A DNA stretch of 64,000 nt from Chryseosolibacter sp049791675 (GTDB taxonomy: Bacteria > Bacteroidota > Bacteroidia > Cytophagales > Cyclobacteriaceae). The notes beneath the pieces were generated by a model, which was not told where the DNA came from, did no database searches, and saw only the letters and a list, made by a program, of their open reading frames with translations. The DNA lies in assembly GCA_049791675.1 (NCBI GenBank), contig JBARAD010000204.1, forward strand, positions 1 through 64,000, written 5' to 3'. The position numbers and the translations under genes are program-made. Below are positions 18,619-27,698 of the stretch, in pieces; the first letter of the stretch is position 1; every line of letters starts with the position of its first letter.

Positions 18619-19211
18619 GGCGTAGGGCACAAGTCTAATGTGCTTTTGTCCTCGAGTTCTCCGAACCAGACAATACCATACTCTTTGTAAATGCCGATGC
18701 CGATGCCTTTCCAGGTCACCTTGTTCCACATGCCCTCATTGATGATCAGCGGATTGTGTGCGGGACTTTTTTTCCATCCTGCCAGTCCTTCGCTGGCGCT
18801 TGCTCCCGCTGAACTGTAATAAGCAATCTCGTACCCCGGACTCTCATACCCGGCAATCTCACTGGGCTTGTCCCACATACATTTTGCCTGTTGATGATCA
18901 CTTGTATAGCAGCAAGAGGACCATTTCCCCCTCTTTGACCAGCTATGCGGATTACATTTGTTCTTAGGGTCGAACTGATAGTTTTGTGCCAGATCGCGTG
19001 CATGCGTCTGGGCTACGCTCGTAAGCTTTGCTGATATCTCGATCGCCGGCAGGCCCTGAGCTTTCCGGTATTCCGTGATGAGGTCGTAAAGTTTCTTCTC
19101 TTCCGGCGACAGACAAATGCTTTCTGCACCGGACAAAGGATCAATCGTCCGAAGGCCCTGTAATAACAGCAGCGCTGCAATAAAAAGAACAGATTTCATG
19201 AAAGATGCCAT
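18615..19211 (-). CDS. Secreted CAP (SCP/PR1-like) domain protein
   Basis: A 198-residue protein with an N-terminal signal peptide (MKSVLFIAALLLLQGL, from Met5). The CAP fold is marked by LITEYRKAQGLPAI near residue 44, SVAQTHARDLAQ with the conserved His near residue 67, and the end segment WKKSPAHNPLIIN followed by GIGIGIY and WFGE. Four to six cysteines could form disulfides, so it is likely periplasmic or extracellular. The function of bacterial CAP proteins of this type is not settled. It has its own upstream region of about 350 bases shared with the divergent icd gene. Confidence 0.85.
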   Translation of the reverse strand: MASFMKSVLFIAALLLLQGLRTIDPLSGAESICLSPEEKKLYDLITEYRKAQGLPAIEISAKLTSVAQTHARDLAQNYQFDPKNKCNPHSWSKRGKWSSCCYTSDHQQAKCMWDKPSEIAGYESPGYEIAYYSSAGASASEGLAGWKKSPAHNPLIINEGMWNKVTWKGIGIGIYKEYGIVWFGELEDKSTLDLCPTP

Positions 19212-19562
19212 AGTGATTCTCAGCGCAATTACGCGAACGGTATAGATTATACAAACGGCCGGATGCCGTCTGCAAGTTTGTAAACGGAAAACTCACCGCA
19301 TTATTACCTCGTTAAAATCTGATTGCAACCAGCCCTGGAATTTCAACAAACGATTTCGCCCACCCGAAATCTACTTTACTTCCAATTGGAGGTTCATCGA
19401 ATCAAAATAAAACACCGTTTGAAACGGCCCTTATCGATTCGCGATTCGGTTAATCCTGAATTTAGGGACATTTTTTACTGCAATGGATCACAAAATCCGG
19501 TAATCCTGACTATTTTTCGGCGCTTTTCAGAAGCCCTATATAAAACCTTAAAACAGCAAGAA
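19212..19562. other. Divergent intergenic region between CAP gene and icd
   Basis: About 350 bases without a gene. A reading frame continues upstream from icd through part of it, but its translation has no family features and the IDH family starts at 19563. The region contains the perfect dyad CCGTTTgAAACGG (19415-19427) and a direct repeat TAATCCTGA at 19451-19459 and 19501-19509, exactly 50 bases apart and each preceded by CGGT or CCGG. These are operator candidates for icd. No convincing TAnnTTTG promoter was found. Confidence 0.4.
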
Positions 19563-20789
19563 ATGAGTGATCAAAAAATCAGCATCAGCAACGGAAAGCT
19601 GGTGGTTCCCGACAACCCAACCATTCCATTTATAGAAGGTGATGGAACCGGCGTCGATATTTGGCCTGCCTCAAAACATGTTTTTGACGCCGCGGTGGAG
19701 AAAGCTTACAAGGGAAAGAGAAAAATCAACTGGAAAGAAGTCCTGGCGGGTGAAAAGGCCTTCAATAAAGTAAATAACTGGCTGCCCGAGGAAACACTGA
19801 ATACATTCAGACAATACTTGGTAGGTATAAAAGGTCCATTAACTACCCCTGTCGGAGGTGGAATACGGTCACTCAACGTCGCGCTCCGTCAGGAGCTGGA
19901 CTTGTATGCGTGCGTGAGACCTGTAAGATGGTTTAAGGGGGTTCCCTCACCGGTGAAAGAGCCGCAGAAAACAGATATGGTCCTTTACAGGGAAAATACC
20001 GAAGACATCTATGCTGGCATTGAATTTCAGGCCGGCACAGAAGAGAATCAGAAATTCCTGAAATATTTCGAAGAAACCTTCCCGAAGAGTTTCAAGAAGA
20101 TCCGTTTTCCCAAATCGGCAAGCATTGGTATCAAGCCTGTTTCCAAGGAAGGGACGGAACGTCTGGTGCGTGCAGCCTTAGAGTTCGCCATCGAACACAA
20201 AAAGCCGAACCTTACCCTTGTACACAAAGGCAATATCATGAAATTCACTGAAGGTAGCTTCAGGGATTGGGGATATGCCCTGGCGAAAAATGAATTTGGT
20301 GCAAAAGATCTCGACGGCGGACCCTGGCAGGTGATCGAAAAGAATGGGCACAAGCTGATCGTTAAAGATGCGATTGCGGATGCTTTCCTCCAGCAGATTT
20401 TGCTGAGACCGGATGAATATTCCGTTGTGGCTACTTTGAATCTCAACGGTGATTATATCTCTGATGCCCTGGCCGCCATCGTCGGTGGTATTGGAATCGC
20501 GCCGGGCGCCAATATAAACTATGTAACTGGTCACGCGATCTTCGAGGCTACCCATGGTACGGCTCCGAAATACGCAGGCCAGGACAAGGTTAACCCTGGT
20601 TCCGTGATCCTTTCCGGCGCCATGATGTTTGAATACATGCGCTGGCAGGAAGCGGCCGACCTGATCTACAAAGGATTGGACAACGCCATCGCCGCCAAAA
20701 AGGTTACCTATGATTTCCATCGGTTGATGGAAGGAGCTACCTTGTTAAAGTGCTCCGAATTCGGCAATGAAATCGTGAAAAATATGTAG
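19563..20789 (+). CDS. icd: Isocitrate dehydrogenase (NADP+)
   Basis: A 408-residue enzyme of the E. coli Icd type that converts isocitrate to 2-oxoglutarate, CO2 and NADPH in the TCA cycle. The start at 19563 gives MSDQKISISNGKLVVPDNPT, which matches the family N-terminus; the frame is open 80 codons further upstream but that part is not IDH-like. The substrate loop TTPVGGGIRSLNVALRQ has the regulatory serine at residue 103. The cofactor motif GTAPKYAGQDKVNPGS carries the Lys-Tyr pair typical of NADP specificity. A strong terminator follows at 20812. Confidence 0.93.
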   Translation: MSDQKISISNGKLVVPDNPTIPFIEGDGTGVDIWPASKHVFDAAVEKAYKGKRKINWKEVLAGEKAFNKVNNWLPEETLNTFRQYLVGIKGPLTTPVGGGIRSLNVALRQELDLYACVRPVRWFKGVPSPVKEPQKTDMVLYRENTEDIYAGIEFQAGTEENQKFLKYFEETFPKSFKKIRFPKSASIGIKPVSKEGTERLVRAALEFAIEHKKPNLTLVHKGNIMKFTEGSFRDWGYALAKNEFGAKDLDGGPWQVIEKNGHKLIVKDAIADAFLQQILLRPDEYSVVATLNLNGDYISDALAAIVGGIGIAPGANINYVTGHAIFEATHGTAPKYAGQDKVNPGSVILSGAMMFEYMRWQEAADLIYKGLDNAIAAKKVTYDFHRLMEGATLLKCSEFGNEIVKNM

Positions 20790-20811
20790 GCCTTCCATGG
20801 CTGAAGTGAAG

Positions 20812-20838
20812 AAGGAGACGATGAGTCTCCTTTTTTAT
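20812..20838 (+). terminator. Rho-independent terminator of icd
   Basis: Perfect 8-base stem AAGGAGAC / GTCTCCTT with loop GATGA, running into a T-tract at 20831-20836. It lies 22 bases after the icd stop. Confidence 0.85.
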
Positions 20839-21072
20839 TGCCCGAATTCCTGAAATGGGAAATTTATCCCGGTAAATCAATTTACATTTATGGGGTTACC
20901 TTAGGGCTCTGAAGTTAATATACCCGTCCAGGTATCACACAAAAACCCCTCTCGTGAAAAGAACCGATCCTTGGGCGCATCGTGAAGTGGAACAGGGTCA
21001 GGTTCAAACAAATCGCAATATTGAGATTAAGATATAATCTTTTAAGATTTAAACGCCCCTAAAACTTCCACG

Positions 21073-24042
21073 ATGAGCCTTTCTGGTGACCTTTGTCTGT
21101 TTGAAATAACGTCTAGACGTATTCCGACAAAATTCCGAAAATTTACTACACTGGTTTTGCTGCTTTCTACCATGGCAATGAGTGCCTATGCACAAACTGT
21201 TTCATGGACAGATAGCTTTCTCCAGGGACAAAAGCCGACCATCGAACAATGCACGAACTGGTCACTTTTCCTGGATCAGCTTGGCCAAAAGAATTTCAGC
21301 ACCGTTACGATGTCGGGCACGGCGGATAACGTCGGACTAACCATTACCGATCCAAAGGCGGCCACCGCTTTGGCTACGCTTTTATATTCAAGGACTCCGG
21401 GAAGTGTGACTTCAGATGGTCACACATGGACGGTAGATAATTCATGCGGCACTTCCGTTTGTGGAGGTGGCTATGGCACGTTTCTGACGGTGGATCGCAC
21501 TGCCAGTTCGTGCGATTGTTCTGATACGTATTCAGTCAGACCTCAGATTAATGGGTATCAGTGGGGAGGTCTTCACACCACCAGTGCCTGTAATTCAGCG
21601 AACCAAACCATCAGCATCGTCTTTAATTCCGGCGTATCCATCACAGCCCAGGGGTCGACAACCCTTTGTGCCGGAGGAAGTGTCGAGCTCACGGCCAACG
21701 CGCAGATTTGCGGAAGTACCTATTCTTATTTGTGGAGTACGGGCGAAACGACAAGATCCATAACAGTTTCCAAAGCCGGAAATTATTCGGTCACCGTATC
21801 AAGTCAGGAGGGCTGCAGCGGAGTCTCGACGCCCACTGCTGTGACAGTTTCCGCCGCGAGCGTACGGGCAGGCGAAGATCAGATCTTTTGTGATGCCCCG
21901 GTTCAGCTTAACGCGACCGTTAATTCCGGCGGGAGTTCAAGTGGATCTGTTGCCAGCATGTGTTTATTTGATGCTGAAGGAGGTACAGGTAACTGTACTT
22001 TTGTAGAGGACCTCTGCACGGAAGGTGCTGAGTTCTTTAATGATCATGTTTTTGCTTCATCGGTCAGGGCTTCTGATCCCTCACAACTCACTTTCCTTTT
22101 GTACTATTCTCCATTTACGGAAATATCAACTTTTTCTTTCTCCCTGAATGGTCAGGCGATCGGTACCTTTCAGGATAATGATCCAACGGGAACCTGTTTC
22201 CCGGAATCCTTCGGACAGTATCCGCGTCAGATAACTTTCAATAAGAGTCAGTTCATTCAATACTGGAACAACACGTCCGAAAATACGCTTGCCGTTCAGG
22301 TAGTGGGCGATGGCATGGGTGTTTATCTGGGAGGTATCTCGGCCCAGGTCATTTCCACGGATGAGTTCTATAGCTGGTCTCCCTCCGCAGGTCTGAGCGA
22401 TGCTACGATTCGCAATCCCCTGGCAAGTCCGGAGGCAACCACCATCTATACTGTAACCTACACGAACGCCAATGGTTGTACAACGACTGACCAGGTGGAG
22501 GTAAAAGCCAATTGCAACACAGCGCCGATTGCAGTCTGCAAACCTTTGACTGTTTCAGTAGACGCAAATTGTGAAGCACTTGTCGAGGCAGGTGATTTTG
22601 ATGCAGGATCAAGCAGCACCAATGGCAGCGAACTGAAATTCTCTGTATCGCCCGCGGGACCTTATCCAATGGGTGAAACACAAGTCACCTTTACGGTAAC
22701 AGATGCGAACGGTAAAAGCAGTAGCTGTAGTACAACGGTCACTGTGAAAGATACGACACCTCCCGTCATCGTCGCTCCTGCTGACGTGGTTGCGACCAAC
22801 GATGCAGGTGCCTGTTCAGCAACGATTGTTCTTCAGGCTCCCGTTGCAACTGATAATTGCGGAATCAATACCATCTCAAGTGACCAGGATGATAATATAT
22901 TCCCGGTAGGTGAGCATCTCGTCACGTGGACAGTTGCCGATATCCATGGCAATATCCAGACTGCAGTGCAGAAAGTCATCGTAGTGAACAGCGATCCGGT
23001 GATTTCGGCTGTTACGCCTTCGGTCTCGCCGGTTGAAACAAACAAGCCTGTGTCATTGGGCATCGTATATTCTGACGACAATATTAAGAGCGCAACCATC
23101 GCGTGGGGTGATCTTTCTGCGCCCGAGGTGATCGCAAGTCCGGAAGCGCGTTTCAGCGTCACGCATTCCTATGCAAATCCGGGCACGTATGCTGTTACGG
23201 TCACCTTAACGGATCTGTGTGATGCAAGCGTATCTTATGTCTACGAGAGCATTACCGTGTTTGAGAAACGTGTTGGGTCTGTCGAGGGAAGTGGTTGGTT
23301 TTATTCGAAAGCCGGATATTATCTGAAGGACCGCCGCGCGGCAGGCAAAGCTCATTTCTCTTTTGAAGCTGAATACACCAGCGCGAGCAGCGTGCCCGTT
23401 GGAGCTGCAAGTTTTAAATTCAAAGCTGGCAAACTAGACTTCCGCAGCAGGGAATTTGAATTACTCCGTGTCGATGGAGCCAGCGCCTTCCTGACCGGTT
23501 CGGGTAAGCTTAATGAAAAGGCAGGCTATAAAATCCTCCTGGCCATGTTTGATGACCAGGCCAAGGGCAATGAGACATTCAGTACGCAAGGGAAAGGAAA
23601 GGGCGATAAAAAAGCCGATCGTATCCGCGTTAAGATATGGGATCCAAGCGGAGCAGTTGTCTATGATACACAATCAGGGTCAGCAGATGACGCCGTAGCT
23701 ACTACTGAAATAGGAGGCGGATCAATTGAGGTTAACAATGATCACTCAACCTTCCAGGACACAATTGAAGACTTCATTGATAATTACTTTGGCGAAGAAG
23801 CAACGTCGGTGTATCCTAACCCGTTCGTCGATTATATCCAGGTACAGTTCAATGCCACCTCCCGCGAGAAGATTAAGATACAGGTGATGGACCTGTCAGG
23901 GAAAGTACATTACGCCGCACAATTTGAAGTGAGCGATGACGGCTCTTATTCGTTGGAGATCCCTGAAGGAAAGCCTGGTATTTATATATTGAAGATCGAG
24001 CAGGGTAGCAGGGTTGAATTTTTCCCCCTCTTGCGCCAATAG
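21073..24042 (+). CDS. Large secreted HYR-domain protein with T9SS sorting domain
   Basis: A 989-residue surface protein. The N-terminus has a long basic lead and a signal peptide core (TLVLLLSTMAMSAYAQ). Residues about 20-180 form a cysteine-rich domain with many Asn and Thr. An Ig-like segment follows (CAGGSVELTANA, SYLWSTGETTRSITV), then a second Cys domain (about 295-425), two HYR-type domains (VTDANGKSSSC near 555, TVADIHGNIQ near 637) and a PKD-like domain. After that comes the GSGWFYSKAGYY module (about 738-860) and a T9SS domain opening VYPNPFVDYIQVQF. No catalytic residues are evident, so adhesion or matrix function is inferred. It is followed by a strong terminator. Confidence 0.88.
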   Translation: MSLSGDLCLFEITSRRIPTKFRKFTTLVLLLSTMAMSAYAQTVSWTDSFLQGQKPTIEQCTNWSLFLDQLGQKNFSTVTMSGTADNVGLTITDPKAATALATLLYSRTPGSVTSDGHTWTVDNSCGTSVCGGGYGTFLTVDRTASSCDCSDTYSVRPQINGYQWGGLHTTSACNSANQTISIVFNSGVSITAQGSTTLCAGGSVELTANAQICGSTYSYLWSTGETTRSITVSKAGNYSVTVSSQEGCSGVSTPTAVTVSAASVRAGEDQIFCDAPVQLNATVNSGGSSSGSVASMCLFDAEGGTGNCTFVEDLCTEGAEFFNDHVFASSVRASDPSQLTFLLYYSPFTEISTFSFSLNGQAIGTFQDNDPTGTCFPESFGQYPRQITFNKSQFIQYWNNTSENTLAVQVVGDGMGVYLGGISAQVISTDEFYSWSPSAGLSDATIRNPLASPEATTIYTVTYTNANGCTTTDQVEVKANCNTAPIAVCKPLTVSVDANCEALVEAGDFDAGSSSTNGSELKFSVSPAGPYPMGETQVTFTVTDANGKSSSCSTTVTVKDTTPPVIVAPADVVATNDAGACSATIVLQAPVATDNCGINTISSDQDDNIFPVGEHLVTWTVADIHGNIQTAVQKVIVVNSDPVISAVTPSVSPVETNKPVSLGIVYSDDNIKSATIAWGDLSAPEVIASPEARFSVTHSYANPGTYAVTVTLTDLCDASVSYVYESITVFEKRVGSVEGSGWFYSKAGYYLKDRRAAGKAHFSFEAEYTSASSVPVGAASFKFKAGKLDFRSREFELLRVDGASAFLTGSGKLNEKAGYKILLAMFDDQAKGNETFSTQGKGKGDKKADRIRVKIWDPSGAVVYDTQSGSADDAVATTEIGGGSIEVNNDHSTFQDTIEDFIDNYFGEEATSVYPNPFVDYIQVQFNATSREKIKIQVMDLSGKVHYAAQFEVSDDGSYSLEIPEGKPGIYILKIEQGSRVEFFPLLRQ

Positions 24043-24057
24043 CAGCTGGAACTTCGT

Positions 24058-24097
24058 AAAAAAAAGGATTGCCTGTAAGAGGCAATCCTTTTTTTTT
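24058..24097 (+). terminator. Rho-independent terminator after the HYR/T9SS gene
   Basis: Stem GGATTGCC (24066-24073) / GGCAATCC (24081-24088), extended by the flanking A and T runs, with loop TGTAAGA and a run of nine to ten T. The A-run on the left could let it work weakly in both directions. Confidence 0.9.
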
Positions 24098-24237
24098 CTC
24101 CTGGTCCGTTACGCCCGTACGTGTGTTCATTTTTTGGGATGCCTGTTACATTATGCCTTCGTTTTAGCGGATACGCCTGCTTCCTTTAGATAGAAAAAAG
24201 GCATAATTTATCTGTGCAAACTAAAGAACCCTTACAC

Positions 24238-24867
24238 ATGGAACTGTTAAAAGACCTGTTTCAAAAATTAGCATTGTTCCCGGAGCCTGAATTACAGGAA
24301 GAAATGCTTGCGCATGGTAAATTGATCACAGCCAATAAAGGCGACATGCTTATCAGGGAAGGACAGCGATTGGATTTTTTGCCGATCGTGATTCGGGGAT
24401 CCATTCGCGTATTTCAACAGAATGAAGACCGGGAGATACTCCTTTATTACGTGGGGCCTCAGGAAACATGTATGATGTCGTTGTCATCGGCATACTTCAA
24501 TCACATCAGCGCTGCCAACGGGATGGCGATGGAACCGACTGAGATCCTGGTTTTGCCTGCGAGACTCATTGCGGAATGGCAGTTAAAATATCCTTCCTGG
24601 AATAGATTCATCATCCAGACATTCAGAGATCGCTATGATGAATTGCTCAAGGCGTTTGGGAGTGTTGCCTTCAATCCGATTCCAGCACGCGTTAAAGATT
24701 ATCTGGCAGCAAAGACAAAGGCGGGCGGATCGAAAAAAATAAACGCCTCGCACCAGGCACTGGCGAACGAACTTGGTACTACACGCGTCGTCATTTCGCG
24801 GATATTGAAACAATTCGAGCAGGCGGGGATGCTTGTTCAGCACAGAGGGTATATCCTCTTAAAATAA
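24238..24867 (+). CDS. Crp/Fnr family transcriptional regulator
   Basis: A 209-residue protein with a cyclic-nucleotide-binding-like beta barrel (about residues 25-120, with GDMLIREGQ and GSIRVFQQ) and a C-terminal helix-turn-helix (SHQALANELGTTRVVISRIL, about 170-190). It lacks the cysteine set of Fnr, so oxygen sensing by an iron-sulfur cluster is unlikely. I prefer the ATG at 24238, which opens as MELLKDLFQKLALF; a GTG at 24214 would add 8 residues. Targets are unknown; the next genes encode small stress-like proteins. Confidence 0.88.
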   Translation: MELLKDLFQKLALFPEPELQEEMLAHGKLITANKGDMLIREGQRLDFLPIVIRGSIRVFQQNEDREILLYYVGPQETCMMSLSSAYFNHISAANGMAMEPTEILVLPARLIAEWQLKYPSWNRFIIQTFRDRYDELLKAFGSVAFNPIPARVKDYLAAKTKAGGSKKINASHQALANELGTTRVVISRILKQFEQAGMLVQHRGYILLK

Positions 24868-25057
24868 AAAAATGCTTGTGTATCTTTTGATACCGTTTCC
24901 TGTGACGGCGTCATTTTATATTCACTTTTAGTTAAGGCTTGAAATGCAGTGCGCGAACACTGCGTTGTGCGGCGATTGATGTTCTCAATCCGGTTCCGCC
25001 GTGATCGCGTACTGCCTATTGAGTATTGAATCTTTGTTAAACTAAAAATGTAATACT

Positions 25058-25252
25058 ATGAAAACATTGCGTTGCCGGGATGCCGGGTTTGATTGCGACC
25101 AGGAGATTCATGCGCCCACAGAAGATGCTGTTCTCACACAAGCGGCAGAACATGCATTGAAAGTTCACGATGTGAAAGTGACACCGGAGCTTGCAGATCA
25201 GATAAGAGGGTTAATTAAAGAGGATGAACCGAGCCAAAATCCGGTCGGGTAA
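25058..25252 (+). CDS. DUF1059 domain small protein
   Basis: A 64-residue protein. It matches the short DUF1059 family by MKTLRCRDAGFDCDQEIHA with two cysteines, and by ALKVHDVKVTPELADQIR in the second half. No function is established for the family. It is monocistronic in appearance; upstream, GAATCTTTG is close to but not a full TAnnTTTG -7 box. A small perfect hairpin (TGACCC/GGGTCA, 25281-25296) without a T-run follows the stop. Confidence 0.8.
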   Translation: MKTLRCRDAGFDCDQEIHAPTEDAVLTQAAEHALKVHDVKVTPELADQIRGLIKEDEPSQNPVG

Positions 25253-25373
25253 GTATGTCCGAAAAGGGAGTTTAAAGAATTGACCCAAAAGGGTCATTGG
25301 ATGAGCCTTCCGTAAAGCTCAAATTCATGTAACGCCTCATTTTTCAAGAGGTAGGGTACTTAAATGTTCTTCT

Positions 25374-26222
25374 ATGAAAAAAAAGAAACCGAATGAAATC
25401 ATTTGCGCAGCCGCAGCAATCACAATTGCTGTTGTTGCAAGTGTCATGACGCCCGCCGTATGCCAGTCAAAGCTGGAGAACAGTAGCCTGAAAGCCGGAA
25501 TAGAGAAAGCAAACCAATCATGGATGGAGGCAATGAAGAAGCAGGATGCCGAAGGGGTTGCTGCTTTGTACGCTGAAGATGCATTGCTTCTCGCCCCGAA
25601 TGCGCCAGCCATCCAGGGAAGAGAGGGTGCCCGGAATTTTTTTGCATCGGCAATGAACGCCGGTATTAAAGAAGTCAAACTGTCTACCGAGGAGGTTGAT
25701 GGCGATGGGCAGTTTGCCATTGAAAGAGGTACTTATGAAATGTATGCTGATGGCAATACCGTGGCTGACAAGGGTAAGTATATCGTGCATTGGAAAAATA
25801 TTAATGGTGAATGGAAATTCTACAGAGACATGTTCAATTCGGACATGCCTGCACCTGCCGCGCAACCTTTGAAAAAAGGAAATGTCGTGGGGCTTCATGT
25901 CGCTACCATTCAGCTCAAGCCTGGCGTCAGCCAGGATCAGTTCGCTGACTACTACAAGAAGAATATAATTCCGGAGTTCGAAAAAGTATACCCCGACACA
26001 AAGTTGTATTTGATCAAGGGCCTGCGTGGCGAAAATGAGCGTCGTCTGGGGTTGATTTACTATTTTACATCTGACGATATCCGGAATAAATACTTTAACC
26101 CTGATGGAACGCCCACTTCAGACGGACTTGTATTGGAGGAAAAGATGAAGCCATCCTATGATGCGTTGGCTACGGTGAGGGAAAGCGCCAGTACGAAATA
26201 TACGGACTGGGTTATCGAGTGA
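25374..26222 (+). CDS. Secreted DUF4440/SnoaL-like protein with second alpha/beta domain
   Basis: A 282-residue protein. Residues 1-31 are a basic lead and hydrophobic signal segment (IICAAAAITIAVVASVM). Residues about 38-155 form a DUF4440 cone domain (EKANQSWMEAMKKQDAEGVA, IVHWKNINGEWKFYRDMF), a fold used for small-molecule binding or isomerases. Residues about 170-282 (VGLHVATIQLKPGVSQDQF, EKVYPDTKLYLIKGLRG) look like a dimeric alpha/beta barrel monomer. This pairing in one exported chain is uncommon. Substrate unknown. Confidence 0.72.
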   Translation: MKKKKPNEIICAAAAITIAVVASVMTPAVCQSKLENSSLKAGIEKANQSWMEAMKKQDAEGVAALYAEDALLLAPNAPAIQGREGARNFFASAMNAGIKEVKLSTEEVDGDGQFAIERGTYEMYADGNTVADKGKYIVHWKNINGEWKFYRDMFNSDMPAPAAQPLKKGNVVGLHVATIQLKPGVSQDQFADYYKKNIIPEFEKVYPDTKLYLIKGLRGENERRLGLIYYFTSDDIRNKYFNPDGTPTSDGLVLEEKMKPSYDALATVRESASTKYTDWVIE

Positions 26223-26379
26223 TGATTTTCCGCAGCATTGACGGGCAGGTTATGATGAATTCTTTGCGACCGTCCGGGCGACGCCCTTCATGTTCGTGAT
26301 CGCGGTTCAGTCAGCGCAGATAAAATTGTGGCTATTGGTAGTATAAGCGTTTGAAGGTAACCGGTGAAACGAGACGCGT

Positions 26380-26847
26380 TCAAAAAGCAAGCATCTCCAA
26401 AGCGGTGATCGCCGCCTCTTCGCCCTTATTTCCGTATTTGCCTCCCGCCCTTTCAAGAGCCTGTTGTTTATTCAGCGTCGTTAGTACACCGAAGATAACA
26501 GGCTTTTTTGTTTTTAAACCCGCTTCTGTGATCCCATATGCTACGGCCTGACAGATATAATCAAAGTGAGGGGTATCGCCCTGAATGACACAGCCGAGGC
26601 AGATCACTGCATGAATATCTTTCTGCTCCGCCATCCACAGCGCGCCTAATGAAAGCTCGAAACTTCCAGGTACGTTTTTACGGATAATATTCGTCTTTTT
26701 CACACCGCTTGCGACCAGGGAGTGAACTGCACCTTCATACAGTGACTCGGTAATCTCTTCGTTCCAGGAGGCAACGACAATGGCAATCTTTTTGGCAGAC
26801 AGGTTGATCTTGCTTTTTACATTTCCTGATTTTAATACTCCTGGCAT
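26380..26847 (-). CDS. ribH: 6,7-dimethyl-8-ribityllumazine synthase
   Basis: A 155-residue enzyme of normal length that makes lumazine, the penultimate step of riboflavin synthesis, and forms a 60-mer or pentamer. Motifs are VVASWNEEITESLYEGAV near residue 28, NIIRKNVPGSFELSLGA near residue 55 (substrate site), VICLGCVIQGDTPHFDYICQ with the catalytic His near residue 94, and FGVLTTLNKQQALER near residue 119. It is separated from the upstream TPR gene by a strong terminator, so it has its own promoter. No FMN riboswitch is visible. Confidence 0.93.
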   Translation of the reverse strand: MPGVLKSGNVKSKINLSAKKIAIVVASWNEEITESLYEGAVHSLVASGVKKTNIIRKNVPGSFELSLGALWMAEQKDIHAVICLGCVIQGDTPHFDYICQAVAYGITEAGLKTKKPVIFGVLTTLNKQQALERAGGKYGNKGEEAAITALEMLAF

Positions 26848-26884
26848 ACGTGAAATTAAGACTGTTCCGGCGTTAAAGTTAGGA

Positions 26885-26914
26885 CAAAAAAAAAGGGATA
26901 GACAACCTATCCCT
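26885..26914 (-). terminator. Rho-independent terminator of the TPR gene
   Basis: Read on the minus strand, AGGGATAG, loop GTTGT, CTATCCCT, then a run of eight to nine T. It lies 17 bases after the TPR gene stop and before ribH. Confidence 0.9.
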
Positions 26915-26931
26915 CTAATTTTCAGAATGAC

Positions 26932-27621
26932 TTATGATTTCGTTTCGAGTTTGGCTTTGAATTTCCGCGCCTCCTGGAATTCGGGGGAATCGTAATATTC
27001 ATTGATGATCTTATCGTAAGCCGCAATCGCTTTGGTTTCTTCATTATTCTTTTCGAATGCCAGCGCTGCCTTCATCAGGTAAGCTGGTGTAAAATACTTG
27101 TTAGGCTTGTAGCTGGCCGCTTTATCGTAATACCGCGCAGCTTCATCAAACTTGTTTTCTTCCATGTAGGTATCGCCGATCAGGCTATACGCTCTGGCCT
27201 GGATCAGCAGATCATTTGAACTGAAATCCTCCAGGTACAAGCGGGCCACTTCAAATTTACCCTGTTTGAGATACGAGGCTCCTGCGTAATAGTTTGCAAG
27301 CTTTGCTGCATCCGTGATGCTGTAATCCTCAATGATCGCTACGAACCCGAGGTTGTTACCATCCCCGTTCAGGGCAAGGTCCAGGCTATCCGCTTCAAAG
27401 TAATATACGGCCTGGAACATTTCGCGCTGAGCTTCAGTCTCCTGATTATCCTTATAATACTGGAAACCGAAATATCCGCCGACGATCAGCACGATGGCGG
27501 CCAGGATTCCAATGCTTGTTTTCGGATGGCGCTCCAGCCAGGTTTCCGCGCCCTGCAGTTTTTCAGCAAGCGCCTGTGGATTTTCTACCAACTCATGTTT
27601 ATGTTCTACCTTCTTCGCCAT
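26932..27621 (-). CDS. Membrane-anchored TPR protein (YfgM-like)
   Basis: A 229-residue protein with a short basic cytoplasmic N-terminus (MAKKVEHKHELVENPQALAE), one transmembrane helix (about residues 37-55, IGILAAIVLIVGGYFGF) and a C-terminal region of TPR-like helical repeats (YAGASYLKQGKFEVARLY, AYSLIGDTYMEENKFDEAA, AALAFEKNNEETKAIAAY). The layout resembles YfgM, a chaperone-linked partner of the Sec translocon, but that is only an analogy. A near-perfect Bacteroidota promoter lies just upstream (27660-27690) and a strong terminator follows, so it is monocistronic. Confidence 0.85.
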   Translation of the reverse strand: MAKKVEHKHELVENPQALAEKLQGAETWLERHPKTSIGILAAIVLIVGGYFGFQYYKDNQETEAQREMFQAVYYFEADSLDLALNGDGNNLGFVAIIEDYSITDAAKLANYYAGASYLKQGKFEVARLYLEDFSSNDLLIQARAYSLIGDTYMEENKFDEAARYYDKAASYKPNKYFTPAYLMKAALAFEKNNEETKAIAAYDKIINEYYDSPEFQEARKFKAKLETKS

Positions 27622-27659
27622 TATATTTTTTCTTTTTCCGTCAAGCGGAAGTGGGGCCG

Positions 27660-27690
27660 CAAAGCTACAAATTTGATTATACTTAACAAA
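27660..27690 (-). promoter_or_regulatory. Bacteroidota sigma-ABfr-type promoter of the TPR gene
   Basis: On the minus strand, TTTG (27690-27687), 19 bases, then TAGCTTTG (27667-27660), an exact match to TTTG-N19-TAnnTTTG. The box ends 38 bases before the TPR gene start, and the -33 element abuts the pdhA stop. Confidence 0.75.
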
Positions 27691-27698
27691 AGCAGATT

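Noticed and set aside
19323..19562. 80-residue N-terminal extension of isocitrate dehydrogenase
   Set aside because: Not IDH-like, and it would occupy the whole regulatory region.
20178..20720. 180-codon antisense frame in icd
   Set aside because: Shadow of the strongly conserved IDH coding sequence.
25281..25296. Terminator after the DUF1059 gene
   Set aside because: The hairpin is perfect but has no T-tract on either strand.
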